64,000 bases of DNA from an uncultured Lentisphaerota bacterium (GTDB lineage: Bacteria > Verrucomicrobiota > Kiritimatiellia > CAIQIC01). The notes beneath the pieces were generated by a model. The model was not told where the DNA came from. It ran no database searches and worked only from the letters and a program-made list of their open reading frames with translations. The stretch covers positions 1 through 64,000 of the forward strand of contig CAIWHP010000011.1 of assembly GCA_903912445.1 (NCBI GenBank), read 5' to 3'. Shown here in pieces: positions 51,345 through 60,595 of this stretch; the stretch's first letter is position 1, and every line of letters starts with the position of its first letter. Position numbers and translations under genes: made by a program.

Positions 51345-52328
51345 TCACAGCAACAGGGCAGCGATGGAGAAGTAGAACAACAAGGTGAACAGATCCGTCA
51401 GGGCGAGCGTGACGGGGCCGGCGGCGATCTTCGGGTCGAGCTTGAGCGCGTGCAGCACAGCCGGGATGCTCAGGCCGAACAGGCAGGCCGCGCACAGCGC
51501 CAGCAGGATGCTCGACCCGATCACGGCCGCCGCCAGGGCGGTGCCGCGCCAGAGCCACACAATCAGCCCAACCACGCCGCCGCACGCGGCGCCCAGCAGC
51601 AGCGCCGTGCCGACCTCACGGCGGAGCGCGGCCAGGTACCAGCGCAGCGTCGGCCGCACGGACCGCAGGGCCTGAATGGTCAGCGTCATGGACTGGACGC
51701 TGACGCTCTCGCCCAGCCCGAGCACCATCGTCAGGAAGAACGTCAGGACCAAACATTTGGCGAGGGTGATTTCGTAGAAACTGGCCAGCAGCGCGCAGCA
51801 CGTGCCGCTGAGGATCGTGGTCAGCAGCCACGGGAAGCGAAAGCGGAACGCCCGCAGCGGGGAGGCATCATGCACCTGCGAGACCCGGAAGCCGAGCGCC
51901 TCAAACAGTTCATCGGTCCGTTCACGCTCGGCGATGTCGAAGACCTCCTCCGTGAAGAGGCTGATGTCCACGACACCCACCATGCGCCGCTGGGCATCCA
52001 CCACCGGGAAGGCGAGGAACTTGTGCATGGCGAACAGTTCGCAGGCCTCCAGCAGCGTCGCCGTCTCCGGGATGGCAGCTACGCGGCTGATCATAATATC
52101 GGCCAGGGTCTTGTCCAAGGGGGCGGTGAGCAGACGCCGCGTGGGCACGACGCCGACCAGCCGGTCGTCGGCCGCCACGACATAGAAATAGATGATCTTC
52201 TCGCCGATGCCGTGCCGGCGGATGTCATCCAGGGCCTGCTGGACGGTCAGGTCGGAACGCAGCGTGGCATAATCTTTGCGGGCGTGCGCCAGCACCGGCT
52301 CGTGAAGATGTTCGACCGTTGAGCGCAT
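51345..52328 (-). CDS. MgtE-like Mg2+ channel core: CBS pair plus membrane domain, no N domain
   Basis: 327 residues from ATG 52328. Two CBS domains (about 10-65 and 70-135; IIYFYVVAADDRLVGVVPTR, KFLAFPVVDAQRRMVGVVDI) are followed by a linker helix and five membrane helices (about 165-327) with the MgtE signature region (LGLGESVSVQSMTLTIQALR, KIAAGPVTLALTDLFTLLFY). MgtE carries Mg2+ and senses cytosolic Mg2+ through its N and CBS domains; the N domain is absent, making the protein about 120 residues shorter than usual. An upstream extension would overlap opgH heavily. It starts four bases after the opgH stop, so it is co-transcribed with it. Confidence 0.85.
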   Translation of the reverse strand: MRSTVEHLHEPVLAHARKDYATLRSDLTVQQALDDIRRHGIGEKIIYFYVVAADDRLVGVVPTRRLLTAPLDKTLADIMISRVAAIPETATLLEACELFAMHKFLAFPVVDAQRRMVGVVDISLFTEEVFDIAERERTDELFEALGFRVSQVHDASPLRAFRFRFPWLLTTILSGTCCALLASFYEITLAKCLVLTFFLTMVLGLGESVSVQSMTLTIQALRSVRPTLRWYLAALRREVGTALLLGAACGGVVGLIVWLWRGTALAAAVIGSSILLALCAACLFGLSIPAVLHALKLDPKIAAGPVTLALTDLFTLLFYFSIAALLL

Positions 52329-52332
52329 GGTT

Positions 52333-54483
52333 TCAGCGATAGAGTGCGGTCTGCGGCCGGTCGGCCCGGGTGTTGTAGTGGCGCAGGGCCTGCCGCCACC
52401 ACGTGGCGAGATGCGCCTCCGGTTCGTGCCAGAGGCGATGGTGCAGGCTGGTGACGGCATCGGCGTTCATCAGCAGCGCGAGCTGCTCGCGGCGGCTGAG
52501 GTCGGCCGGGCCCTTCTGCACCAGACGCTCCTGCAGCTGGCGCAGATAATTGGTGACGGCATGGGGCTGGCGGCGCTTCTGGCGCAGCAGCGAGACATGC
52601 GCGGCATTGATATAGGGATCGATCGCGACCTGCATGAGGCCGTTGTGCGGCACGAGCCACGCCGGCGGCGCGGGGTGGCGGCGCTCGGTGGCCTCGATAT
52701 TTTTCTCCAAATGCGCGACCACGGCCGTCGGCGCAATCTCCATCGGCGTGCGGAAGAGGCCGAGGCGCTTGAGGGCGGTGCCGATGCCGACATAGCTCAG
52801 CAGCGCGGAGAGTGGGATCGAGGCGATCAGGCCGAAGGTGATCGGGCTGACCCACCAGAAAAAGGCGGGGTTGATGTGCCAGGCCGCGAGCGCCCAGACG
52901 AGGCCCACGCAGGTCTGCGCGGCGTGCGCCGTCAGGATGCCGCCCCAGTCGGCGCCCCCCCCGCCCTCGCGGCGCTGCGCGTTCCATGCCACCGTGCGGC
53001 CGAGCATGATCTCGACGACCCAGCGCGCATTGAACAACATGAAGATCGGCGCGAGCACCGCGGAGAGCAGATGCTCCAAGGCAAAGCCGGCGACGATCGC
53101 GGCCGTGCCGCCGAACGCGCGGCGGCGCGCGCCGGAGCGCAGCGTCAGCAGCACCGCCAGCATTTTCGGCACGGTCAGCAGCACCATCGTGACCACAAAC
53201 AAAATCAGCGCGAGCTTGCCGCCGCCGATGTCGAGGAACGAGGAGATGCCCACATCGGCATCAAAGCGCGGCGGCGCGTTGCTGGACCAATAGAGCCAGC
53301 ACTGGAGCGTGCCCAGCAGCAGGAAGACCAGCCAGAGCGGCGACGAGACATAGGACAGGATGCCGAGCAGCAGGTGCAGGCGGTTGATCGGGTGCAGCCC
53401 TTGGGCGCCGAGCAGCCAGCTGTGCTGGAGGTTGCCGCGGCACCAGCGGCGGTCGCGCGCCGTGTGGTCCACGAGCGTCGGCGGCAGGCTTTCAAAGCTG
53501 CCGCCAAGCTCGTAGGCCATCCAGACCTCGAAGTTCGCGCGCCGCATCAGCGCCGCCTCCACGTAGTCGTGGCTCATGAAGCGGACGCGGGTCGAGCGCA
53601 GCGGCGGCAACGCGCAATGGTCCATGAACGGCGCCACGCGGATGATCGCATTGTGGCCCCAGAAATTGCCGCACCCCGCCTGCCAGTAGTTCAGTCCCGC
53701 CTGGAAGATCGGGCCATAGAGCGTGCCGGCAAACTGCATCAGCCGCGCGAAAAACGTGCGCGCCTGGATCGGCGCCGGCACCGTCTGGATCAAGCCCGCC
53801 TGCGGGTTCGCCTCCATCAGCTGCACGAGCCGGACCAGCGTGCCGGCCTCCATCAGGCTGTCGGCATCGAGCACGACCATATAGCGATACTTGCGGCCCC
53901 AGCGCCGCAGGAAATCGCTGATATTGCCGCTCTTGCGGTTCAGCGGCGCGGCGCGCTTGCGGTAGAAGATCCGCCCGAAGCCCTTGAGCTGCTTGCAGAG
54001 GTCGAGCCAGGCGACCTCCTCCTCGATCCATTTGTTTGGATCGGTCGAATCGCTCAGGATGAAGAAGTCGAAGCGCCCCGCGCAGCCGGCGCGCACCAGG
54101 TCCAAGTACATCGTCCGCAGGCCGGCAAAGACGCGCCCCACGTCCTCGTTGTAGATCGGCAGCGCGATGGCGGTCGCCGGCAGATCGTCGGCCTTCGGCG
54201 CCTGCTCCGGCAAGGTGCGGCTGATGCTGTAGGGATCGCGGTGGCGCAACAGGATGATGAAGCCGAAGCAGGCCTGGACAAAGCCCACCGCGACCATGCC
54301 GAACATCGGCACAAACAGGATGAGCAGCGCCGTCTCGACGCCCGTCAACCCGCCGCGCCAGAGAATGTCGGCCATCACCCACGACGCGAACCCCGTCAGG
54401 GCGAGCACCGTCGAAAAAAACAGGAACTGGCGGCGCGCGGAGCGTCGCAGTGGCGTGCGGGCGATGACCTGTAGCTGATTCAT
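52333..54483 (-). CDS. opgH: Glucans biosynthesis glucosyltransferase OpgH/MdoH
   Basis: 716 residues. Two N-terminal membrane helices are followed by a GT2 domain with TAIALPIYNEDVGRVFAGLR, FILSDSTDPN, LDADSLM (DxD, about 205-211), MSHDYVEAALMRR and the RDRRWCRGN acceptor motif (about 346), then further membrane helices and a C-terminal cytoplasmic tail with SLLRQKRRQPH. It polymerises UDP-glucose into beta-1,2-linked glucan and exports it. It lacks the long N-terminal extension of the 847-residue E. coli protein. opgG lies 12 kb away on the same strand; MgtE-like follows directly. Confidence 0.93.
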   Translation of the reverse strand: MNQLQVIARTPLRRSARRQFLFFSTVLALTGFASWVMADILWRGGLTGVETALLILFVPMFGMVAVGFVQACFGFIILLRHRDPYSISRTLPEQAPKADDLPATAIALPIYNEDVGRVFAGLRTMYLDLVRAGCAGRFDFFILSDSTDPNKWIEEEVAWLDLCKQLKGFGRIFYRKRAAPLNRKSGNISDFLRRWGRKYRYMVVLDADSLMEAGTLVRLVQLMEANPQAGLIQTVPAPIQARTFFARLMQFAGTLYGPIFQAGLNYWQAGCGNFWGHNAIIRVAPFMDHCALPPLRSTRVRFMSHDYVEAALMRRANFEVWMAYELGGSFESLPPTLVDHTARDRRWCRGNLQHSWLLGAQGLHPINRLHLLLGILSYVSSPLWLVFLLLGTLQCWLYWSSNAPPRFDADVGISSFLDIGGGKLALILFVVTMVLLTVPKMLAVLLTLRSGARRRAFGGTAAIVAGFALEHLLSAVLAPIFMLFNARWVVEIMLGRTVAWNAQRREGGGGADWGGILTAHAAQTCVGLVWALAAWHINPAFFWWVSPITFGLIASIPLSALLSYVGIGTALKRLGLFRTPMEIAPTAVVAHLEKNIEATERRHPAPPAWLVPHNGLMQVAIDPYINAAHVSLLRQKRRQPHAVTNYLRQLQERLVQKGPADLSRREQLALLMNADAVTSLHHRLWHEPEAHLATWWRQALRHYNTRADRPQTALYR

Positions 54484-54635
54484 CAGAACGCGAGGATGTT
54501 ACAAACTTTCCGCCCCTATGCAAAGCGAATGCGCCGGGACGCCACCACGGTGCCGAGCGCGGGCAGAAACTTCCCTCTTGTGCACTCTGTTGCCGTGGCG
54601 CGTGATTCAAGGCCTTGGATAAAGTCTGCCCCCCG

Positions 54636-55994
54636 TCAGGGTTTTGGCTCCTGCGTCGGGGCCGTCGACAGGCAATAGAGGGAGCGCCTGCCGCGCAAAA
54701 ACAGCTGGTTCCCCGCAATGGCTGGCGAGGCGTCGAAGCCGTCGTCCAAACGATTCCGCGCCAATACTTCGAGGCTGCCTGTCTTGCGCAGCACCACCGC
54801 GCCGCCATCGCGGCCTACCAGATACACGCGGTCAGCGGCACCGACAGGCGAGGCGTAGACGCCCTGTATACCTTCCAGACGTTGCGCATCGACCAGCGGA
54901 TGGCCTGTAGCGGCTGTCAGGATGGAGAGCGCGGCGTTGTTGCCCGAGAGCAGGTAGAGCAGGTCCCCGTACAGCAGCGGCGACGGGACATAGGGCGTGT
55001 TTTTCCGCCGGAACCACGCGACGTCCGGAGTGCCGGCGATGTCGCCGTGTCCACCAGGCCGCAGGGCATACACCGCATGGCCTTGATAACCACTGGTGAC
55101 GAAAACAAGCCCCTGCCCCGCCACCGGCGACGGGATGGCATTGAGCGTTTGGCCCGCGCACTCCCAAAGCAGCTGGCCCGTGGACAGGTCGTAGCTGCGT
55201 ACTTTTTTGGTGCCATTGGCCACCACCTGCCAACGGCCCTCATGCTCGATGATGAGCGGTGTGCTCCAACCCGTCGGTTCGTCACGCTGCTGGCGCCAGA
55301 GCTCCTTGCCATCCCGCACATCGAGGGCCAGGATGAAATCCTCGCCCTCGTGGTCCCAGAGGATCACCACAGTATGCCCCTGCAAGGCCGGCGAAGAAGC
55401 TTCACCATAGCCATAACGCGTCCGCTGGCGACCCAAGTCCTTTTGCCAGAGCAACCGGCCGGTCAGGTCGTAACAGAACAATCCGTTGGACCCGAAACAG
55501 GCGAGCAAGCGTTTGCCGTCGGTGATCGGCGACGCCGAGGCGTACCCATGATCGCGGTGGTAGCCTTCGTACGGCACCCGCTCACACGCCGTCTGTTGCC
55601 AAAGCGTCCGCCCCGTCGCACGATCCAACGCCATGACCGTAAACCGCTGGGCCTCGCTCGCGGGATCGACCATGTGGGCATTGGGACCGGCCGGAACGGC
55701 AGCCGGTTGGACGGCGACTTTCCGTCCGGTCGGAATGGCCGTCAGGATGAACACTTGCTGCTCCCAGACAATCGGCGTGGAGGTACCGCGTCCCGGCAAG
55801 GTGACCTTCCACTGGACATGGCGGGTCTCGCTCCATTCGACGGGTGGGTTGCCCTGGGGTGCGATGCCCGTGGCCTGCGGTCCGCGCCATTGCGGCCAAT
55901 TCAAGTCGCGGGCATGGTCGAGGGCGCAGGCGCTGGGACTCAGACAGCACACTGCAGCCAGCCCCATACCGATGATCAGTGCAATGTTTTTCAT
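54636..55994 (-). CDS. Secreted PQQ-type beta-propeller protein
   Basis: 452 residues from ATG 55994, with a signal peptide (MKNIALIIGMGLAAVCCL). The propeller blades show the typical pattern: LNWPQWRGPQATGIAPQG, ATGRTLWQQT, LTGRLLWQKDLG, VRDGKELWRQQ and LSTGQLLWEC. This WRG-start type is common in Planctomycetes and Verrucomicrobia as extracellular proteins of unknown role; no quinone or metal residues typical of alcohol dehydrogenases are seen. A longer frame to 56129 is less likely. It is a single gene. Confidence 0.85.
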   Translation of the reverse strand: MKNIALIIGMGLAAVCCLSPSACALDHARDLNWPQWRGPQATGIAPQGNPPVEWSETRHVQWKVTLPGRGTSTPIVWEQQVFILTAIPTGRKVAVQPAAVPAGPNAHMVDPASEAQRFTVMALDRATGRTLWQQTACERVPYEGYHRDHGYASASPITDGKRLLACFGSNGLFCYDLTGRLLWQKDLGRQRTRYGYGEASSPALQGHTVVILWDHEGEDFILALDVRDGKELWRQQRDEPTGWSTPLIIEHEGRWQVVANGTKKVRSYDLSTGQLLWECAGQTLNAIPSPVAGQGLVFVTSGYQGHAVYALRPGGHGDIAGTPDVAWFRRKNTPYVPSPLLYGDLLYLLSGNNAALSILTAATGHPLVDAQRLEGIQGVYASPVGAADRVYLVGRDGGAVVLRKTGSLEVLARNRLDDGFDASPAIAGNQLFLRGRRSLYCLSTAPTQEPKP

Positions 55995-56191
55995 GAGCAC
56001 GGGGCAAGCATACCGCCAAATGGCGTCAGAGGGAATCCCGCAAGCAGCGTCACCAGGATGGAGCCAGGCCACCTCGGCTTCACCTTTGCCGGCAGCTGCG
56101 GCCCTGCGCTTTGAACGGTGCGGCAACACTGGTTGTGCAGGTGGCCGCGGCTTTGGCTTGAGCCGCGGGCGCAGATGGTTACACTGGGCGC

Positions 56192-57268
56192 ATGAGCAGC
56201 GATTCCATGCCGGTGGTCGAGGCGCGGGCGGTGACCAAGGTTTTCCGCGATTTCTGGCGGCGGCCGAAGGTGCGCGCGGTGGACGGCATTTCCTTCGAGG
56301 TGCGCCGCGGCGAGGTTTTCGGCCTGCTCGGCCCCAACGGCTCCGGCAAGAGCACGACGCTGAAGATGATCCTCGGCCTGCTCCACCCGACGCGCGGCCA
56401 GCTCGCGGTGCTGGGCCGCTCGCCGCGCGAGGTCCGCGCCAAGGCGCGCGTGGGCTACCTCCCGGAGGAGTCCTACCTCTATCCCTACCTGACGCCGGAC
56501 GAGACGCTGGACTTCTACGGCCGCCTCTTCGACCTGAACGCGCAGGAGCGCAAGCAGCGCACGGCGCAGTTGCTCGAGATGCTCGGCCTGCAACACGCGC
56601 GCCACCGGACCGTGGGCGAATTTTCCAAGGGCATGGCGCGCCGGATCGGCCTGGCCCAGGCGCTGATCAACGATCCCGACCTGGTCGTGCTCGACGAGCC
56701 GACCTCCGGCCTCGACCCGCTCGGCTGCCGGCAGGTCAAGGACCTGATCCTGACACTCGCGAAACGCGGCAAGACGATCCTCGTTTCGTCGCACCAGCTG
56801 GCGGACGTGGAGGATGTCTGCGACCGTGTGGCGATCCTCTACAGCGGCCGCATCCAGGCGATGGGCTCGGTCCAAAGCCTGCTCGAAGACACCCACCAGT
56901 GCCGCGTGACGTTCCCCGATCTGCCGGCCGCCAGCATGGCGCGCCTGCTCGCGGCCTTCCGCGACGCGCTCGGCACGGAGCCCGGCATCGAACATCCGCG
57001 CCGCGACCTGGAGCAGTTCTTCCTCGACGTGGTCGAGAAGGCGCGCCGCGCGGGCGGCGAGAGCTCCGGCGCCGCTCCCACCCAGGGCGTCGCGGCCTAT
57101 CTGAAAACGCCGGCCCGGCCGGAGGACGCGCTGCAACAGCTGCTCCCGCAAGCCGCCGCGGCGCCCGCCGGCGCGCCGCCGACCGCCACGCCGGAGGCGC
57201 AGGCCGCGGCGTTGCGCGAGGCCGATGAAAAGCTGCAGCAGTTGCTCAAGCCGGGAAGCGGGACATGA
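56192..57268 (+). CDS. ABC transporter ATP-binding protein
   Basis: 358 residues. Walker A GPNGSGKST (47-55), Q-loop GYLPEESYLY, signature EFSKGMARRIGLAQAL (about 143), Walker B LVVLDEPTSGLD (166-177) and the His switch SSHQLADVEDVCD. The signature reads FSKGM, as in drug/multidrug and Nod-type exporters. An unusual C-terminal tail of about 100 residues is Ala/Pro-rich and ends in a helix (EADEKLQQLLKP). It overlaps the permease by ATGA. Confidence 0.92.
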   Translation: MSSDSMPVVEARAVTKVFRDFWRRPKVRAVDGISFEVRRGEVFGLLGPNGSGKSTTLKMILGLLHPTRGQLAVLGRSPREVRAKARVGYLPEESYLYPYLTPDETLDFYGRLFDLNAQERKQRTAQLLEMLGLQHARHRTVGEFSKGMARRIGLAQALINDPDLVVLDEPTSGLDPLGCRQVKDLILTLAKRGKTILVSSHQLADVEDVCDRVAILYSGRIQAMGSVQSLLEDTHQCRVTFPDLPAASMARLLAAFRDALGTEPGIEHPRRDLEQFFLDVVEKARRAGGESSGAAPTQGVAAYLKTPARPEDALQQLLPQAAAAPAGAPPTATPEAQAAALREADEKLQQLLKPGSGT

Positions 57269-58641
57269 GGTCGGTCTGGGCCATCGCGCTGCTTTCGCTG
57301 CGTACCGCGGTCCGCTCGCGCGTGGTCATCGGGCTGCTCAGCATCCTCGTGCTCGGTGTCATCGGCATCCCCTTGACGGTCAAGAGCGACGGCACGCTCG
57401 CCGGTTATGTGCAGATCCTCGTCCGATACACCCTCGGCTTCGCGATGGGCGTGCTGCTGCTGGCCACCGTCTGGGCCGGCTGCGCCGCCGTCGCCAGCGA
57501 AATCCAGCGGAAGCAAATCCATCTGCTCGTCACCAAGCCCGTCAGCGGGGCGCAGCTCTGGCTGGGCAAATGGCTCGGGCTGGTCATCCTGAACACCCTC
57601 GTGCTGGCGGTCTGCGCGCTGGTCACCTACGGGTTGCTGCGGTGGAATACGCGCGCCGGCCAGCTCAATGCCGCGGACGCACAGAAGCTGGCGGGCGAGA
57701 TCATGGTGGCGCGCGCCCGGGTGCCGCCTGCGCCGTTTGCCGTCGAGCAGCGTGTGAAAGAGCGGTTCGCCGAACTGCAGCAGCGCGGCGAACTGCCGAC
57801 CAACATGCCGCCCACCGCCATCTATCAGGCGCTGTTCACGGCCGCGCAGGTCGAGACCCATACGGTGGCGCCCGGCGGGAAAATAACCTGGCGGTTCGCC
57901 CTGCCCGCCGCGTGCGAACGCGCGCCGGCCTTCCAGCTGCGCTACAACCTCGCGGCGGCCCTGCAAGCGCCGTTGAACATCCGCGGCCGCTGGGTCGTGC
58001 GACGGGAGCGCGGCGGCGAGGCCTGCGAGATCGCGGCCGACCACCCCGCGCAGGGCCAGCACAGCCTGACGGTGCCCGGCACGGCGCTGGCCGGCGAAGG
58101 TGCGCTGCTCGTCGAATATGCCAACGTCAACCAGGAGGGGCTGTCGCTGCTGTTCGATACGCAGACCGGGCTGACCATGCTCGTGCCCGTCGGCGGCTGG
58201 CTGTCGAATTATCTGCGCGCGCTGCTGATCAGCGACTGCCTGCTGGCGCTGGTCGCCGCGCTCAGCATCACCGCCGGCAGCCTGTTCTCGCTGCCGGTCG
58301 CCGCCTTCGTGGTCTTCCAGCTGCTCATCATGTTCAGCACCGCCGGCATGATCCATTCGCTCGCGACACGTGAGGCCGGCTTCGTGGCGGCGCTGCCCGA
58401 CATGGTCAGGACGACCGGCTGGCTCAGCGAGGCGGTGAGCGGGTTCTACCGCGGGCTGGAAGTGCTCATCATGCCGATGCAGAACGACGACCCGCTTGCG
58501 ATGGTCGCTACCGGCGAGTGGATCGCGTGGCCCGTGGTCGCGTGGACCTTCGCCAAACAGATCGTGGTCACCAGCGGCCTGTTGCTGCTGGTGGCCGTGG
58601 CGGCGTTGCGCCGCCGCGAACTCGCCCTGCCGACGGAGTGA
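57265..58641 (+). CDS. ABC transporter permease with large periplasmic domain
   Basis: 458 residues. N-terminal membrane helix (15-38), a second (about 52-75) and a third (about 103-125) precede a periplasmic beta domain (about 135-310; CERAPAFQLRYNLAAALQAP, IRGRWVVRRERGGEACEI). Three to four helices end the protein (about 315-450). This is the ABC-2 type layout. The beta domain between the helices may bind substrate. The cargo is unknown. Confidence 0.82.
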   Translation: MRSVWAIALLSLRTAVRSRVVIGLLSILVLGVIGIPLTVKSDGTLAGYVQILVRYTLGFAMGVLLLATVWAGCAAVASEIQRKQIHLLVTKPVSGAQLWLGKWLGLVILNTLVLAVCALVTYGLLRWNTRAGQLNAADAQKLAGEIMVARARVPPAPFAVEQRVKERFAELQQRGELPTNMPPTAIYQALFTAAQVETHTVAPGGKITWRFALPAACERAPAFQLRYNLAAALQAPLNIRGRWVVRRERGGEACEIAADHPAQGQHSLTVPGTALAGEGALLVEYANVNQEGLSLLFDTQTGLTMLVPVGGWLSNYLRALLISDCLLALVAALSITAGSLFSLPVAAFVVFQLLIMFSTAGMIHSLATREAGFVAALPDMVRTTGWLSEAVSGFYRGLEVLIMPMQNDDPLAMVATGEWIAWPVVAWTFAKQIVVTSGLLLLVAVAALRRRELALPTE

Positions 58642-58642
58642 C

Positions 58643-60181
58643 ATGCGCCAGCTCGCCTCCATCCTGTTGCTGCTGCTGGCGCTCGCCGCGCTCGCGGGCG
58701 CCACCTGGCTCAACCCCCGCCTCACCGCGCAGCGCGCCGAGCAGCACCTCGTCCCGGCCGCGCCGACCGAGACGATGCCCCCGCTGCTGGCCTTCACGAC
58801 CGTCACGTTCGGCGGCTTCCGCGGGATCGTCGCCGACATCCTCTGGCTGCGCGCCACCGAACTGCAGGAGCGCGGCCAATACTTCGAGCTGGTGCAGCTC
58901 GCCGACTGGATCACCAAGCTCGAGCCGCGGTTCACCGCCGTGTGGGCCTTCCAGGCCTGGAACATGGCCTATAACGTCAGCGTCCTGCTCAACGACCCGG
59001 CCGAGCGCTGGCGGTGGGTGCGGCAGGGCGTCGACCTGTTGCGCGACAGCGGCCTGTACTACAACCCCGGCAGCGCCGGCCTCTACCACGAGCTGGCCTG
59101 GCTGTTCTTCCACAAGCTCGGCCAGGATTCCGACCAGGCGCATTTCTTCTACAAACAAGCCTGGGCCGACGAGATGATGACGCTGTTCGGCGGGCCGCAG
59201 CCGGACTTCGCGCGCCTGCTCGCCGCGCCGCAGACCGAAAGCGACCTGCTGGGCCAGCCCGCCGCCGCCGCATGCGTGGCCGCACTCCGCCAGTTGGATT
59301 GCGATCCATTTTCCGGCGCATGGCTCGATGCCTCCAACCGTCCGCCCGCCGTCGCCAAGATTCTGAACGATGCCGCCGGGGCACGCGCCCTGCTCGACTT
59401 CGTCCGCGTCCAACAAATGCGCACGGTCTACAAGCTCGACCCGGCCACCCTGCAACGCGTGGAGGCCGCCTATGGTCCGCTCGACTGGCGCCTTCCCGAC
59501 GCCCACGCCATCTACTGGGCCGCGCAGGGGAAACCCATCGCCAAGGACTTCGATGTCGTCAAGCTCGACCGCCTCATCTTCCAGGCGCTCGCCGACGCCT
59601 TCCGGCAGGGCCGCCTCATGCGCAACGCCGAGGAGCGCCTCTTCATCCTCACGCCCAACCTCGACCTGCTGCCGCGCGTGAACAACTACTACATCCAGTC
59701 CGTCCGCGAGCATCCCGACAACGAAAGCATCCGGACCGCCCACGCCAACTTCCTCAAGGACGCCATCGGCACGCTCTATCTCTTCCACCGCAACCAGGAA
59801 GCCGCCGCCCGCCTGGCCGAGCTCTCCGAGCGCTATCCCGGCAACGTCACGACCAACAACCTCGACCTGTTCGTCGCCAACGACATGGCCGCGAATGCCG
59901 ATGCTTTCACGGCCCACGAAGCGACCGCGCAGATCGAAGGCATGGCCTACCAGTCCGCCTTCTGGCTGATCGCCGGCGACGGCGAGCGCGCCGCCGGCTT
60001 CGAGCAGCTCGCGCGGCGCATCTGGCAGCGCTACATGGACAAGCGCAGCGACCCGCAGTATCGCGAGCGCACCGGCCTGCCGCCCTACGAGGAGCTCCGG
60101 CGTCAGGCCTTTACCCGGGCCCGCGCCGCGGCCCAAGGCGACGCCGCCCGCGCCCGCCTCGACGCAGCGCTGATGAAATAA
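58643..60181 (+). CDS. TPR-like membrane-anchored protein of ABC operon
   Basis: 512 residues from ATG 58643, one base after the permease stop. It has one N-terminal membrane anchor (4-22; LASILLLLLALAALAGATWL), then a helical body with TPR character: LADWITKLEPRFTAVWAFQA, RWVRQGVDLLRDSGLYYNPG and LYHELAWLFFHKLGQDSDQA. It probably faces the periplasm. I do not recognise a named family, but this gene order (ATPase, permease, TPR-like protein) suggests an accessory subunit. It ends the operon. Confidence 0.72.
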   Translation: MRQLASILLLLLALAALAGATWLNPRLTAQRAEQHLVPAAPTETMPPLLAFTTVTFGGFRGIVADILWLRATELQERGQYFELVQLADWITKLEPRFTAVWAFQAWNMAYNVSVLLNDPAERWRWVRQGVDLLRDSGLYYNPGSAGLYHELAWLFFHKLGQDSDQAHFFYKQAWADEMMTLFGGPQPDFARLLAAPQTESDLLGQPAAAACVAALRQLDCDPFSGAWLDASNRPPAVAKILNDAAGARALLDFVRVQQMRTVYKLDPATLQRVEAAYGPLDWRLPDAHAIYWAAQGKPIAKDFDVVKLDRLIFQALADAFRQGRLMRNAEERLFILTPNLDLLPRVNNYYIQSVREHPDNESIRTAHANFLKDAIGTLYLFHRNQEAAARLAELSERYPGNVTTNNLDLFVANDMAANADAFTAHEATAQIEGMAYQSAFWLIAGDGERAAGFEQLARRIWQRYMDKRSDPQYRERTGLPPYEELRRQAFTRARAAAQGDAARARLDAALMK

Positions 60182-60398
60182 GTCTCGCGTCGCGTGTCGC
60201 AAGTCTCCGGTCCCGCACAGCAGGACGCTCTTCACGCCAGCCCACTCCCCCGCCCTCGTCCAAGAAAGATCCGGCATCTGCCGCCTACGTTGCACCAGTC
60301 GCACTTCAATAAACGGCCATCATAACCGGCCGATTCAGTTGTACCGCGGGCCCCATAAAACCTGAGAAAATGAGCCGGGAACCGGCGTTCGGCTGCAT

Positions 60399-60468
60399 TG
60401 TGGGCGGGGCTTTCCTGCCCCGCGACTGTGTTGGGTTTGGTTCGCGGGGCGGGAAAGCGCCGCCCACA
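60399..60468. repeat. 70-nt hairpin element with TGTGGGCGG ends
   Basis: Left arm 60399-60425 and right arm 60442-60468 pair over 27 bases with two mismatches (TGTGGGCGGGGCTTTCCTG against the matching right arm), 16-nt loop. This looks like a separate small mobile or REP-like family. Confidence 0.75.
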
Positions 60469-60539
60469 GCAGAGCGTTGCGGTAGCGGTGGTCTGCGAAC
60501 GCGAAGGTGCGCGACATGCCCCCCCCATTCTTGGCGCAA

Positions 60540-60595
60540 TTCCAGACCTTGGAAAACAAAACCGCCGGTTTTCCAAGGCTTGGAAAACCGGCGGT
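60540..60595. repeat. Paired palindrome element, copy 6 (centres 60547 and 60578)
   Basis: ttccagACCttggaaaa and ttttccaaGGCttggaaaa, centres 31 nt apart. The second lies in a near-perfect 35-base palindrome (ACCGCCGG arms, 60561-60595), giving an exceptionally strong hairpin. Confidence 0.9.

Noticed and set aside
54594-54615. Degenerate palindrome (ttcaaggccttggat)
   Set aside because: Missing flanking T/A arms and no partner; chance similarity is likely.
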